Assembly: GCA_024274705.1 (NCBI GenBank)
Contig: JAJSAL010000116.1
Span: 48,780-112,779 of the forward strand
Origin: Spirochaetota bacterium
Lineage (GTDB): Bacteria > Spirochaetota > Spirochaetia > SPDA01 > JAJSAL01
Direction: 5' to 3'
DNA length: 64,000 nt
In this document: piece by piece, positions 8,917 through 18,657 of the stretch
How the letters are laid out: each line of letters starts with the position of its first letter
How positions within the stretch are numbered: the stretch's first letter is position 1
Notes under the pieces: generated by a model
What the model was told of the DNA's origin: nothing
The model's input: the letters and a program-made list of their open reading frames with translations, nothing else
Database searches by the model: none
Made by a program: the position numbers and the translations under genes

Positions 8917-10434
8917 TTAATGCTCCTGGTTCTGTAAAGTGGCATATTTCATGATCTTTTCCTGAGTTGCATCTTCGATATCCAGTTCTCCTGTGATTCT
9001 TCCTTCACACATGATAACTATCCTGTCACTCATTCGGAGAATTTCCGGAAGTTCAGAAGAGATCATGATGATCGATTTCCCTTTCATGACAAGCTCATTC
9101 ATGAGTGTGTATATCTCACTCTTTGCCCCTACATCGATACCCCGGGTAGGTTCATCAAAAATAAGGATATCGCTGTTTTTTATTAGCCATTTTGCAATTA
9201 CAACTTTCTGCTGATTTCCGCCGGAAAGATTTTTCAGAAGCTGGTCCAGGGACGGTGTTTTAATGCGGAGCATCTCTATAAACTCCCTGGTTATTTGTTT
9301 CACCTTCTCCGCGTGAATAAAAAGTCCTTTTTCATACTTGTCGTAGGCTGCCATAAAGGCATTATCAGTTACACTTAATCCCGTAGCCAGGCCGTACCGC
9401 TTACGGTCTTCCGACAGATACCCAATGCCGCAGGCAACAGCGTCCACAGGGCTTTTTACATGAACCAGCTTGTTATTTATTTCAATTGTACCGCTGTCAA
9501 TTCTGTCTGCTCCAAAAATTGCCCTGGCCGTTTCTGTCCTGCCCGCTCCCATTAACCCGGCAAATCCCAGAATCTCCCCCTTCCGGAGAGTAAAGCTGAT
9601 GTCTCTGACCATCCTTCCGGCATTGAGTTTATTCACCCGTAATACAATCTCTGCCCCGGCAGGTACATTGCTTCTGGCCTTGGGCTTCTCATAGATTACA
9701 CGTCCAACCATCATATTTATGATTTCTTCTTTAGTTACATCAGACGTATTTCTGGTTCCGACATACTCGCCGTCTCTCAAAACGGTGACTCTGTCTGTTA
9801 TTCTGTTGATCTCGTCCATTCGGTGAGAGATATAGATCATCCCGACACCCTTGCCGGCCAGATCTCTCATGATGGTAAAGAGCTCATTTATCTCGGTTTC
9901 TGTAAGGGCTGCTGAGGGTTCATCCAGTATAAGAATCTTCAGGTCATGGGAAACAGCTTTCGCAATCTCGACCATCTGCTGTTTGCCTACCGTAAGATTT
10001 CCAAGAACTTCCTTCGGATCGATATTCATGTTGAGCCTGGTGAAAAGTTCGGCAGCTCTTCTGTTCTGGTTCTTCTCATCTAAAAAAAGCCCACCCTTCC
10101 TGGTAGATTCTCTTCCGATAAAAATATTCTGCGCTACCGTCAGGTGGTCCATCATGTTTAATTCCTGATGGATTATCCCTATTCCCATTTGAAGGGCTTC
10201 CTTGGGGTCCTTTGGGTTCAGGAGTTTGCCCATATACAGGATCTCTCCGGAATCTTTGGGATAGATACCCGTCAGAGCTTTAATCAAGGTAGATTTACCT
10301 GCTCCGTTCTCCCCTACCAGAGAATGGATCTCTCCCTCGAACAGGTCAAAATCCACACCCTTTAAGGCATGAACACCGGTAAACCGTTTATCAATATTTT
10401 TCATTGAAAGGACTAAATTGCTTGTTTTCAACAT
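8917..10434 (-). CDS. Sugar ABC transporter ATPase, two fused ABC domains (RbsA/MglA family)
   Basis: Two ABC domains in tandem power ribose/galactose-type import. The first has Walker A GENGAGKSTL (about residue 38) and DEPSAALTE. The second has the degenerate P-loop GLMGAGRTE that is normal in this family, then LSGGNQQKVVIAKWL and DEPTRGIDVG. From the ATG at 10434 the product is 505 residues, close to RbsA. A longer frame opens at 10476, but AGGAGAGAAG lies just before 10434 and the family N terminus fits it. It lies between the sensor-binding protein and the permease. An internal 108-base gap precedes it, so a separate promoter is possible. Confidence 0.93.
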   Translation of the reverse strand: MLKTSNLVLSMKNIDKRFTGVHALKGVDFDLFEGEIHSLVGENGAGKSTLIKALTGIYPKDSGEILYMGKLLNPKDPKEALQMGIGIIHQELNMMDHLTVAQNIFIGRESTRKGGLFLDEKNQNRRAAELFTRLNMNIDPKEVLGNLTVGKQQMVEIAKAVSHDLKILILDEPSAALTETEINELFTIMRDLAGKGVGMIYISHRMDEINRITDRVTVLRDGEYVGTRNTSDVTKEEIINMMVGRVIYEKPKARSNVPAGAEIVLRVNKLNAGRMVRDISFTLRKGEILGFAGLMGAGRTETARAIFGADRIDSGTIEINNKLVHVKSPVDAVACGIGYLSEDRKRYGLATGLSVTDNAFMAAYDKYEKGLFIHAEKVKQITREFIEMLRIKTPSLDQLLKNLSGGNQQKVVIAKWLIKNSDILIFDEPTRGIDVGAKSEIYTLMNELVMKGKSIIMISSELPEILRMSDRIVIMCEGRITGELDIEDATQEKIMKYATLQNQEH

Positions 10435-10542
10435 TCCCGATCTTCTCTCCTGCAGACTCCTTAAGAGGATTATCACCTGGAATTTAGAATTCCAAAATCG
10501 AGAATCTTACGGACTTTGTTTAAATTTTTCCGGTGCCTGCTG

Positions 10543-11529
10543 TTATTGATTGCTGATGGGAAACAACAGTTCCTGATATTCCCTTCTGAACATGTTATCT
10601 TTGGTTATAAGAATAGAACCGGTATCCAAAAAGGCATCCACCTCATTCCCCTTAAGATATTCTACGGCTGTTTTTATACTAAGATAACCCATATTGTAAG
10701 GCCGCTGTACAACCGTGGCTTTTATTATACCTTCTTCCAGATATGCCAGTTCCCGGACTGCGTTGTCAAAACCAACGACAAATACCCGATCCGAAGCGTC
10801 TCTTTCATCGATCGCTCTGGCAACCCCCAGAGTGGATACTTCGTTCAGTGCGACTATTCCACCGATACTCTCATCGTCAAGAAGCTGCATGGTTATCCTA
10901 TATGCTTTTTCCTGCTCCACATCGCAGAACCAGGTTCCGACTATGTCCTCCCCGGATAGAGCTTCCCGCACTCCTGCTTCCCTGTCTATTGCAGTGGCGG
11001 TTTCTTTAATATGGCTGACGATCGCGATAGACTTCCGGCTGTTAAAGGATATCAGCTTTTTCATCTCTTCTCCGGCTTTGTTACCCGCGTCGATATTATC
11101 AGTTGCAATGAAGGATACAGGAATATCGGATTGAATTCCGGAATCAAAGGTTATTACCGGGATGCCGAGTCTTTCAGCCTTTTCAACCGAATCCACCAGG
11201 CGTTTGTAATCTGAAGCCGCAAGCACTATTAGAGGTGGCCCTTCATCTATAACAGCATTCATTATGTTGATCTGCCGATTTATCTCCTTTTCAAATCTGG
11301 GACCGGAAATCTTAACCTGAACCCCGAATTCCTTGGCGGCCTCGTCGATTCCCTGTACAACTACCTCCCAGAAATCCATAGGCTGTCCTTCAATTGATTT
11401 TAATACAATCTGGATAGGCTCAGACAGTTCCAGTTCTTTCGGAGTGTTCTGTTTATAAAAAAATGAGAGTGCGATAAACAACACAAAAGCGGCCATGAGA
11501 CTTAAAAAAAACAGATACCAGTTTTTCAT
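10543..11529 (-). CDS. Membrane-anchored sugar-binding sensor protein
   Basis: 328 residues with an RbsB-like periplasmic binding fold (DFWEVVVQGIDEAAKEFGV, IVLAASDYKRL, PVITFDSGIQSDIP, VFVVGFDNAV). The N terminus is a hydrophobic helix (residues 4 to 24) followed by KQNTPKE, with no clear signal-peptidase site or lipobox, so it probably stays anchored in the membrane. It lies 2 bases downstream of the histidine kinase gene, and the operon has its own separate transport-binding protein. This matches the known XylFII-LytS type of three-component system, in which a binding protein presents sugar to a YesM-type kinase. The sensing role is inferred from this arrangement; it could alternatively be a second transport receptor. 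Confidence 0.85.
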   Translation of the reverse strand: MKNWYLFFLSLMAAFVLFIALSFFYKQNTPKELELSEPIQIVLKSIEGQPMDFWEVVVQGIDEAAKEFGVQVKISGPRFEKEINRQINIMNAVIDEGPPLIVLAASDYKRLVDSVEKAERLGIPVITFDSGIQSDIPVSFIATDNIDAGNKAGEEMKKLISFNSRKSIAIVSHIKETATAIDREAGVREALSGEDIVGTWFCDVEQEKAYRITMQLLDDESIGGIVALNEVSTLGVARAIDERDASDRVFVVGFDNAVRELAYLEEGIIKATVVQRPYNMGYLSIKTAVEYLKGNEVDAFLDTGSILITKDNMFRREYQELLFPISNQ

Positions 11530-11531
11530 TA

Positions 11532-13307
11532 TTACACCTCCAGCGCCTTTGACGGAACAAGAACAGTTATCCTGGTACCCCCACCGTCAGCACGGAAGTA
11601 TGACAACCCGTAATCTTTACCGAAATACAGCTGTATACGCTCATGCACATTATGGACACCCATTCCTTGTCTTGACAGACCGGAAGAATCCGTTGAAGCA
11701 TTGAGACTGCTGTTCAGCTCTTCCATCTCTTTATTTGTCATCCCCTTTCCGTTATCGATAACTTCCAATTTAATATTCGATCCGACTTCCTTACCGGTAA
11801 TTCTAATAAAACCCTTGTGGTCAACCTCCTTTATTCCATGATAGATGGCATTCTCCACAAGAGGCTGAAGGGTTATCTTCAAGATGGTCCGGTTATACAG
11901 ATCGGCATTTATTTCGATTGAATACTTAAATTTATCTTTATAGCGCATTTCCTGAATGGTAAGATACGACTCCACATGAGCAATTTCATCATTGATTGTT
12001 ATAAACTCCCTGCCTTTGCTTATGCTGATACGGAACAGTTTTGACAGGGCCGAAGTCATCTGAACTACCTCTCTGTTCTGTCCCATTTCACCCATCCAGA
12101 TAATGGAATCAAGAGTATTATAGAGAAAATGGGGATTTATCTGAGCCTGAAGTGCTTTTAAATCACTCTTCCGTTTCCACTCTTGTTCTCTGATGTTAGC
12201 ATTCATCAGGTTCCTTACATGTCCCACCATTGTATCATATTCCCTGGCAAGTTCACTAATCTCATCTGTAGCTTTAATGGGTCCTACAAGCTTAAATTCA
12301 CCGGTATCAACACTCTTCATTATCTCCTGTAATTTTCTAACGGGTTTTGTTATACCTGACGAAATTCTGTTGGTCGCTAAACCTACAATGAGGAATAGGA
12401 TTAGACCAAGAAGAGCATAGGAAATCTGCACATACCGCCAGTCTGTCACAATATCACTTTCATAGGTAACACTAATGATGTACCATCCGGTAATGGAAGA
12501 GGTCTCTATCATGAAGTATTTGCCATCTTCATGATAGAATTTCTCTTCTGTACTGCCCAGAAGAGAATAGATAGAATCAACCGGTTCGTTTCTAAGATTG
12601 CTGTAGACCAGTTGCTGCGTCGGGTGGAAGATATAATTACGCTCTGAGTCTATAATAAAATTATAGCCCTTCCTACCGACAACTAATGATTGGCATAGAT
12701 CCTTGATTCGATTAAACTTTAGATCAACCAGCAAGACCCCAAGAGATTCACGACCGTCCGGGGAAAAGATCTCTCTGCTCAGGGAGACAACCCAGGAATA
12801 TCTTCCTTCTACAATATTCTGGACATACGAGGATGAGACCACAGTCTGCCCCCCTGCAGCAAGGGCATCTATAAACCAGCTTTTCTCGGATACCATAACC
12901 CACTGATTCAATACCGTTTCCGGATCGCCTGGAATAACAGAACCGTCGTGTCCGACTATGATAATATCCGATATATCGTTCCTGGACCGAATATAGTTAC
13001 CGAGACGCTGCTGGATTGAGACATACTTAGGTGAACTCTCATCCTCCCTGTTTTCCAGATAAGTAATAACCTCAGGATCGTCCTGTACCGCCAGGGAGAT
13101 CTGTTCCATACCTGTAATATATGAATCAATCTGGGTTTTCAGCTGGCCCAGTAGAATCCTGTTAATCTCGAGGGTGGAGTTCCGGACCGTGTTTATTGTA
13201 AAACGTAAGGAGACAAGCTGCATGATAAAGACAGCTGCAAACATCATGAGGGTAAATATTATATAGATGCGGGATTCCAGAGTGTCGAATCCCAGAGTCT
13301 TTTTCAT
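11532..13307 (-). CDS. Sensor histidine kinase, YesM/LytS type
   Basis: 591 residues: transmembrane helix at about 12-35, a large extracytoplasmic Cache-like sensor domain to about 285, a second helix at about 287-308, HAMP to about 360, a His_kinase domain (LQAQINPHFLYNTLDSIIW, phospho-acceptor His in NPHFLYN) and an HATPase_c domain (LQPLVENAIYHG, VIDNGKGM, GMGVHNVHERI). It should autophosphorylate and pass the phosphate to the response regulator upstream, whose gene it overlaps by 4 bases. The neighbouring anchored binding protein is the likely ligand partner. In the YesMN family the output is usually transcription of adjacent sugar-uptake genes. Confidence 0.94.
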   Translation of the reverse strand: MKKTLGFDTLESRIYIIFTLMMFAAVFIMQLVSLRFTINTVRNSTLEINRILLGQLKTQIDSYITGMEQISLAVQDDPEVITYLENREDESSPKYVSIQQRLGNYIRSRNDISDIIIVGHDGSVIPGDPETVLNQWVMVSEKSWFIDALAAGGQTVVSSSYVQNIVEGRYSWVVSLSREIFSPDGRESLGVLLVDLKFNRIKDLCQSLVVGRKGYNFIIDSERNYIFHPTQQLVYSNLRNEPVDSIYSLLGSTEEKFYHEDGKYFMIETSSITGWYIISVTYESDIVTDWRYVQISYALLGLILFLIVGLATNRISSGITKPVRKLQEIMKSVDTGEFKLVGPIKATDEISELAREYDTMVGHVRNLMNANIREQEWKRKSDLKALQAQINPHFLYNTLDSIIWMGEMGQNREVVQMTSALSKLFRISISKGREFITINDEIAHVESYLTIQEMRYKDKFKYSIEINADLYNRTILKITLQPLVENAIYHGIKEVDHKGFIRITGKEVGSNIKLEVIDNGKGMTNKEMEELNSSLNASTDSSGLSRQGMGVHNVHERIQLYFGKDYGLSYFRADGGGTRITVLVPSKALEV

Positions 13308-14869
13308 TCCTCCAGACTCCTTCTGTATTCCATAGGTGTTAAGCCCGTTGTTTTCTTGAATATTATTGAGAAATATCCCGGGTCTTTATAGCCTGTTTTT
13401 TCAGCTACTTCGTAGCTCTTCAGGTCTGTGCTCTTTAAAAGTTTCTTTGCCTCTTTCATCCTGCAGTGGGTAAGATATTCCAGAAAAGTCTGCCCCGTAC
13501 CCTCTTTAAACAAAAGACTGAACTGGCTGACGGAGAGATAAATTTCATTACATATTTCCTGCAGGGAAAAACTGCTGTCTCCCATCCTCTCTACTATTAT
13601 CTGCTTTGCCTTTTCAATCCTGAATCGAGCAGCATCGTTCCGATGCGTTTCTATTCTGTCCTCTATCAGATCGAGGAGCCGGGTAAAAAATATTCTGGCC
13701 TGACTCAGGGATTCGAAATTCCGGGGCTGATAGAGAGAAGTATCGTCACTCTCAGAGAACAGCGCCATCTCCTGAATAAAATTGAGAAAAACAAAAAGGA
13801 GCCGGGTAAAATAAAAAGAAATCTCCAGAGGGGTAAGAAAATGATTCTTTAGACACAGAAAAATATTCTCTAAAGCCTGAGCGCTTGAATTTCGCCCGCC
13901 GGACTTAAGCTGATCTGCTAAATCTGCTGTCAGTTCAGAAAATCTCTCGGGAGCAATTTTTTTACTATCCCTGACTTCTTCAATAGAAAGTATCTGGGAC
14001 AGCCCAAGGACCCTGGAATAATCGACTGCGTTACTTGCACCGCGGTAGGACCCGGGAAGTAGTGTGAGTCTGTCTACTATTTCGCCGCAACCGGTGGATA
14101 TCTGTTCCCGGCCCAGTCTGGATGCATAGGTATAGATCTTTTCAGCCAGAGTCCTGGACCTGTGCTTAAGGACCTCTTTATATTCTCCCTGAAGGAGAAT
14201 TACAAGATCCTCGTTTCTGTTTGAGAACAGTTCTTCACCGGACTCCAGCCTCACTCTAATAAACTCGGCCAGGGTAATCCTGCCAAACTCATCCCAGTTT
14301 CCGGGAATGGATATAATGCTGACCTGATAAAATGCACCCAGATCCATCAAGTGGAAATACTCCTTCCTTTTTAAAAGACTCTCAACATCCGGGTTGCCTG
14401 AAACGAGCCGGTACAGAAACCTTTCCTTAAGGAGGGGGAAACTTGCTTCCAGTTTATCCTGCATAAGTTGATACTGTCTCTTCCGCTCCCGCATAAAATT
14501 CATCTCTCCCTCTATTCTGGACAGAATCTGGGAGAGTTCATCTGCTGTGATAGGTTTTAAGAGGAACTCCCTCACTTTGGTTTTTACAGCTTCCCGTGCA
14601 TACTCAAACTCATCGTAACCTGTCAGTAGAAGTACCATCACATCCGGATACTGTTGCTCGATTGTCCGATTTAGGGCAAGACCATCCATTCTGGGCATGT
14701 TGATATCCGATATAACAACATCCACATGATGCTCCCGCATAAACTCAAGGGCCTGCAAACCGTGCTCAAACAATCCGGCCAGTTCGAACCCGTTCTGTCC
14801 CCAGGGTAAACAGCTGGATATTCCGTCCCTCACAATCGCTTCATCATCAACAAATATTAACTGATACAT
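13304..14869 (-). CDS. Response regulator with AraC-type DNA-binding domain (YesN family)
   Basis: 521 residues. The N-terminal receiver (1 to about 120) has the acidic pair VDDEA, phospho-acceptor Asp in VVISDINMPRMDG, and LLTGYDEFEYA, FLLKPI. A long alpha-helical middle region follows. The last 100 residues are two AraC helix-turn-helix motifs (SFSLQEICNEIYLS and GYKDPGYFSIIFKKTTG followed by TPMEYR). It is first in the transcription unit, so it probably activates this operon, including the transporter. The 212-base gap upstream (14870-15081) has TATACT and TATAAA-like boxes on the minus strand but no convincing -35. Confidence 0.94.
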   Translation of the reverse strand: MYQLIFVDDEAIVRDGISSCLPWGQNGFELAGLFEHGLQALEFMREHHVDVVISDINMPRMDGLALNRTIEQQYPDVMVLLLTGYDEFEYAREAVKTKVREFLLKPITADELSQILSRIEGEMNFMRERKRQYQLMQDKLEASFPLLKERFLYRLVSGNPDVESLLKRKEYFHLMDLGAFYQVSIISIPGNWDEFGRITLAEFIRVRLESGEELFSNRNEDLVILLQGEYKEVLKHRSRTLAEKIYTYASRLGREQISTGCGEIVDRLTLLPGSYRGASNAVDYSRVLGLSQILSIEEVRDSKKIAPERFSELTADLADQLKSGGRNSSAQALENIFLCLKNHFLTPLEISFYFTRLLFVFLNFIQEMALFSESDDTSLYQPRNFESLSQARIFFTRLLDLIEDRIETHRNDAARFRIEKAKQIIVERMGDSSFSLQEICNEIYLSVSQFSLLFKEGTGQTFLEYLTHCRMKEAKKLLKSTDLKSYEVAEKTGYKDPGYFSIIFKKTTGLTPMEYRRSLEE

Positions 14870-15081
14870 ATTTATTACCTAATCTATTTTATACAGAGTA
14901 TACGAAGTATAAAAGCTAAAAATTGATATTAATTCTCCTGATACCAGGTTCAGAGGAAAGGATCCTGGATATTTTATCGCTCATGATACCGGTACATCCG
15001 TGAATAAAGCTGTAGTTTTTGCTCGGCAGGAAAAGATGACCGGCAGCAACTGACTCATCCGGCGACCCGAAAGCGGAACTT

Positions 15082-18000
15082 TTAGAAGGCCAGGGTTCCC
15101 TCGCTATACCGTATTTCTTTTTTGATTTCCGGGATGGGATTCCATTTGACGAAAATGGAAAGACTTCTATCCCAGATGTACTGTTTGAATCCATCGTCAT
15201 CGGTTATCAGGTCGGGCTTACCGGTATACTGGATGCTCAAATCCCAGTCCCCCAGATGATGGACAAGGTCGACATCGATGCTTTTTGCCTTGAAAAGGGC
15301 TTCCCGGCGTAAATCCATATCGAACAAGCGGAAAGATTGCAGCAGATCCTGAAAGAACGGGATTCTTTCCTGGCCTGTAAAATCGCAGTACGATTGGAAA
15401 TACCGGTACGTATCTTTATTTTCCGTCTGAAAGGAAAAATCGAGTTTCATAAACTCCGATATGAACAAATTCAAACTCAGCTTAAGGGTAAACAGGTTTT
15501 CGGTGAACCGTATCAGATTAAGTGTGTAGGCTGTATTGAACAGTGTTGAAATCCTGATTCGGTTTCTCCAAAGGGGATCTATCGAATGATCAACCGTTAT
15601 ACTTGAATTCAAACTTTCCGGAATAAACCTGTCTTCATCTCCCGCCTGCCACCCCAGTCCGGGTTCAAACGTATACGGCCGGGTTCTACGCATAGTGAAT
15701 TGTGCTGTCAACCAGAAAAGCTTCAGCGATGCCGTACTCAAGGTAGGATATGTGAACAACCTGGAATCTCCGATATCTTCTCCCGGGAAAGAGGCATCCC
15801 CAAAGGTAAATTCTTCATTAAAAGAAATATTATTCTCCAGGAAACCTGTTGAAAACGGAGTCTTACTCGTGTTCCACAAGTCTTTATCAAAATCATATCG
15901 GAAATACTGCTGCAGATAGGTATTTGTGAGGATATCCACTTTCTCGGTAATCTCATACGGTTGCAGCACCCATTCCTCTAACGGTGCGTCATCTTTTCCC
16001 TTTTCCTCCTCCTTGATCCCCCACTGCATCGTTGTGGAGAGAGGTCCCGTAAGAAGTATCAATGTCTGTTCGACTGCGCCGTACAAGGGGGGGAGTGTAA
16101 CAACGGTCTGTAAAGTCTGGAGATCGTTCCAGATACTCGCCTTAAGCTGGGTATTCAGCGAATGGGCGGTGATAAAATCCCTATCCCATTTCACGGTTTC
16201 GTTACGGTAAACCGGGATTGAACCCTCTTTCAATTCCTCAAAATCCCGCTGAAAGAGAATAAAACTCATCGAATATACAATCCGGCTTTCCGCGAGTGGA
16301 GTAAACCAGGAAAAGGGAGCGTTTGTCAGGGTAAACGTGTCTGCCGTTTTGAATATGGTAGCTTCGTAGTCCTGGGATAACAATGCCGCCCATTCCTCTT
16401 CGGGCACATTCATGTTGTTGAAATGATTTCTGAAATCGTATGACATGGCCACTGAGTTATCCAGAATAAACAGGTCGTTCAGAACCGCAGCGGTATAAGC
16501 AAATGAACCGGTTCCTGTTGTAACAATATTATCGTAGGATTTTACAAAGTCGATGTCCGCCGGAGTCAACCAGTCTTCCGAGTCCATACGGGTACTTAAG
16601 GTAACATTCGGTGTTACGGAATATGATACTTTTTGGGCGAAAGGAACTGGTTTTTGTTTTTGCGGCAGAGGCAGGTCCTTCATGATCTCCGGAAGACGAA
16701 ATACCGGTTCTTCCTCCTGTTCTTCTGTATCCTTTTTTTCCTGCTGCTCCCAGGGCGGGATAACCCCTCTCCCCTGTTCTCCTTTCTTTGTATCCCGTTC
16801 TTCCGAATCCTGGGGTGCTTTCGGTTTTCCTGGTGATTCAAAGATAACACCGGACACCCTGGCCGATGCCTGAGGGAGAACGTAACTTTCCGGATAGAAA
16901 AACCGCTTTTCAGGAAATGAAAAAACGGTCCTTGCACTTTCCGGCACATAACCCGGGAGTGCTGCGTCAAGTCCCTGTATTCCTTCTGTTTCAGTCTCTT
17001 TTGTCTTCCAGAGCATGGACATGGAGAGTTCTGTAAGCTTCAGTTCCGAAATATATGGTGCTGTACCGGTTGTGGGAACGTTGAAAACGCCCTTCAGCTG
17101 CCAGTCCAGGTCCTGTGTGTAATTCTCTTCAGTTGTCCCTGCTTCTTCGGTCTGTGTCATATCCTCAAGTCCCACCAGGGCAGACCAGTCTATGTCTTCT
17201 TCCCTGTTACTAAAATAAGCGAGAAAATACGGGTCGGAATAATACTCCATATTTCCCTCCAGCCGGAGAATATCCATGTTCAATTTGATAGTATTGGAAA
17301 ATCCAAAACGAAAGGGTATGCGGGATCCCTGGATGTACGACGAATTCCAGGTACTCCGTAAGACATCTTCTTCATCCAGCCAGAGAGGAGTATAACTCCC
17401 TGTACCTGGATCGAGGTAGATATTTCTGCTCAATCCCAGAGCTGCCATGAAATCCCACTGATCCAGGTCTTTGAATTGCCTGAGATGCCCTTCGATGCCG
17501 GTAAAAAAGCCCAGCCTGGAATAGAGGTCAAAAAGAACTTTAATGTACGTCTCTGTTTCCGTAAGCCGTTCCCTCCACTTCCGCTTCTCTTCGCTCAAGG
17601 GAACGGTCTTTCGAAGGTATAACCCCTGTATTTCTTTTTTGTATTCCTGGTCCTCTTCTTCCCCAATCTGAAGAAAAGAAAGAGCACTCTTCTTCGCAGG
17701 TTTTTCCCCCAACAGGTACGAGCTGGTTTGAAGAAAGTACCCCTCCACATCCCGGCGTCCTATCGCCGGGTTAAAGAAAAGTTTGTCCCCGGCACGAAAG
17801 AAGAAAGGGATATAGAGGAGAGGCACCTTCCCGACAAACAGAGCGGCATTCAGTATACTCCACTCCCCTGGGGCGAATACCCAGATTTTACGTGCAACCA
17901 AACGATAATTCGGTTTTTTCGGATCACTGGAAGTGATGGTACCATTCGTCAGGGTAATGATATTTTTCTCCGTTCTGTGAATCGTGGCACCTGAATAATA

Positions 18001-18654
18001 AAATGTAATATCGTCTTTTCCGATGGTCCTGTCAGTTTCAGATATACCGCTGAAAAACACACCGTCCCAGTTGTCCACATCAAAGGTCAGACTTTCCCCG
18101 GAAAACTCATCAGTTTTCCCTTTCTCCTCCAGCCTGTACTTCACATTTCCCGAAGCGGTAATCAGGTTTTTTCCCCGGTTGAATAGAATTTGTTCCGCCT
18201 GGATCGTGTGGATTGACTGCTTGACATTGTCCCTGATTGTGACGATCACATCACGTTCTAGAAGGATATAATCTTCGTCGATGGCTTCCAGGGTGAAATA
18301 ATCTGTTTTGCCGGCGGATTCGATGGAAATAACCTTTTCCGGAGCAGCTTTTACCGTTTCATCCTGCACCTGGAGGCCGTAATAGTTAAAAAGTCTGTTT
18401 GCAAGGTCCTTTTTGGACCCTCTCGTGCTTATTGCAAGGCGCTCACACCATGCCAGCAGCTCATAATAACCGGCAGTTTCGATGTCCAGCCGTAAGGTTG
18501 ATTCCAGAAGGGAGATCGTATCTTCCTGTACTTCCTCTTTGACTATCTTATGCCCTGTTCCCATCTCCACGGGGAAATGGGAATAGAGCATCGGGGTACA
18601 GAACAGCATGCAGATGAGCATTCCGGGTATGCGTACAAAAAACCTCAAAACCAT
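15082..18654 (-). CDS. LptD/OstA-like outer-membrane assembly protein with SAP-like N-terminal motif
   Basis: 1190 residues. A signal peptide (about 1-25) is followed at residues 61-94 by a helix-loop-helix matching the SAP motif (ELLAWCERLA, then RGSKKDLANRLFNYYGL), then an OstA/LptA-like beta-jellyroll region (about 110-230: ILFNRGKNLITASGNVKY). A long beta-strand-rich region with Pro/Glu-rich inserts follows to a terminal Phe, the classical outer-membrane barrel ending. Spirochaetes without classical LPS carry such LptD homologues (the T. pallidum protein TP0515 is one); the transported lipid is not known here. It begins 3 bases after the uvrA stop, so it probably shares its mRNA. The assignment to the family is firm, substrate unknown. 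Confidence 0.82.
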   Translation of the reverse strand: MVLRFFVRIPGMLICMLFCTPMLYSHFPVEMGTGHKIVKEEVQEDTISLLESTLRLDIETAGYYELLAWCERLAISTRGSKKDLANRLFNYYGLQVQDETVKAAPEKVISIESAGKTDYFTLEAIDEDYILLERDVIVTIRDNVKQSIHTIQAEQILFNRGKNLITASGNVKYRLEEKGKTDEFSGESLTFDVDNWDGVFFSGISETDRTIGKDDITFYYSGATIHRTEKNIITLTNGTITSSDPKKPNYRLVARKIWVFAPGEWSILNAALFVGKVPLLYIPFFFRAGDKLFFNPAIGRRDVEGYFLQTSSYLLGEKPAKKSALSFLQIGEEEDQEYKKEIQGLYLRKTVPLSEEKRKWRERLTETETYIKVLFDLYSRLGFFTGIEGHLRQFKDLDQWDFMAALGLSRNIYLDPGTGSYTPLWLDEEDVLRSTWNSSYIQGSRIPFRFGFSNTIKLNMDILRLEGNMEYYSDPYFLAYFSNREEDIDWSALVGLEDMTQTEEAGTTEENYTQDLDWQLKGVFNVPTTGTAPYISELKLTELSMSMLWKTKETETEGIQGLDAALPGYVPESARTVFSFPEKRFFYPESYVLPQASARVSGVIFESPGKPKAPQDSEERDTKKGEQGRGVIPPWEQQEKKDTEEQEEEPVFRLPEIMKDLPLPQKQKPVPFAQKVSYSVTPNVTLSTRMDSEDWLTPADIDFVKSYDNIVTTGTGSFAYTAAVLNDLFILDNSVAMSYDFRNHFNNMNVPEEEWAALLSQDYEATIFKTADTFTLTNAPFSWFTPLAESRIVYSMSFILFQRDFEELKEGSIPVYRNETVKWDRDFITAHSLNTQLKASIWNDLQTLQTVVTLPPLYGAVEQTLILLTGPLSTTMQWGIKEEEKGKDDAPLEEWVLQPYEITEKVDILTNTYLQQYFRYDFDKDLWNTSKTPFSTGFLENNISFNEEFTFGDASFPGEDIGDSRLFTYPTLSTASLKLFWLTAQFTMRRTRPYTFEPGLGWQAGDEDRFIPESLNSSITVDHSIDPLWRNRIRISTLFNTAYTLNLIRFTENLFTLKLSLNLFISEFMKLDFSFQTENKDTYRYFQSYCDFTGQERIPFFQDLLQSFRLFDMDLRREALFKAKSIDVDLVHHLGDWDLSIQYTGKPDLITDDDGFKQYIWDRSLSIFVKWNPIPEIKKEIRYSEGTLAF

Positions 18655-18657
18655 CCC

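Noticed and set aside
8917..10434. Degenerate second P-loop (GAGRTE) of the sugar ATPase as a lesion
   Set aside because: This form is normal for the second domain of RbsA/MglA-type ATPases.
14916..15200. 94-codon minus-strand frame after the LptD-like gene
   Set aside because: It starts inside the LptD coding region in another frame, has no ribosome site and a Ser-rich composition unlike a real protein.
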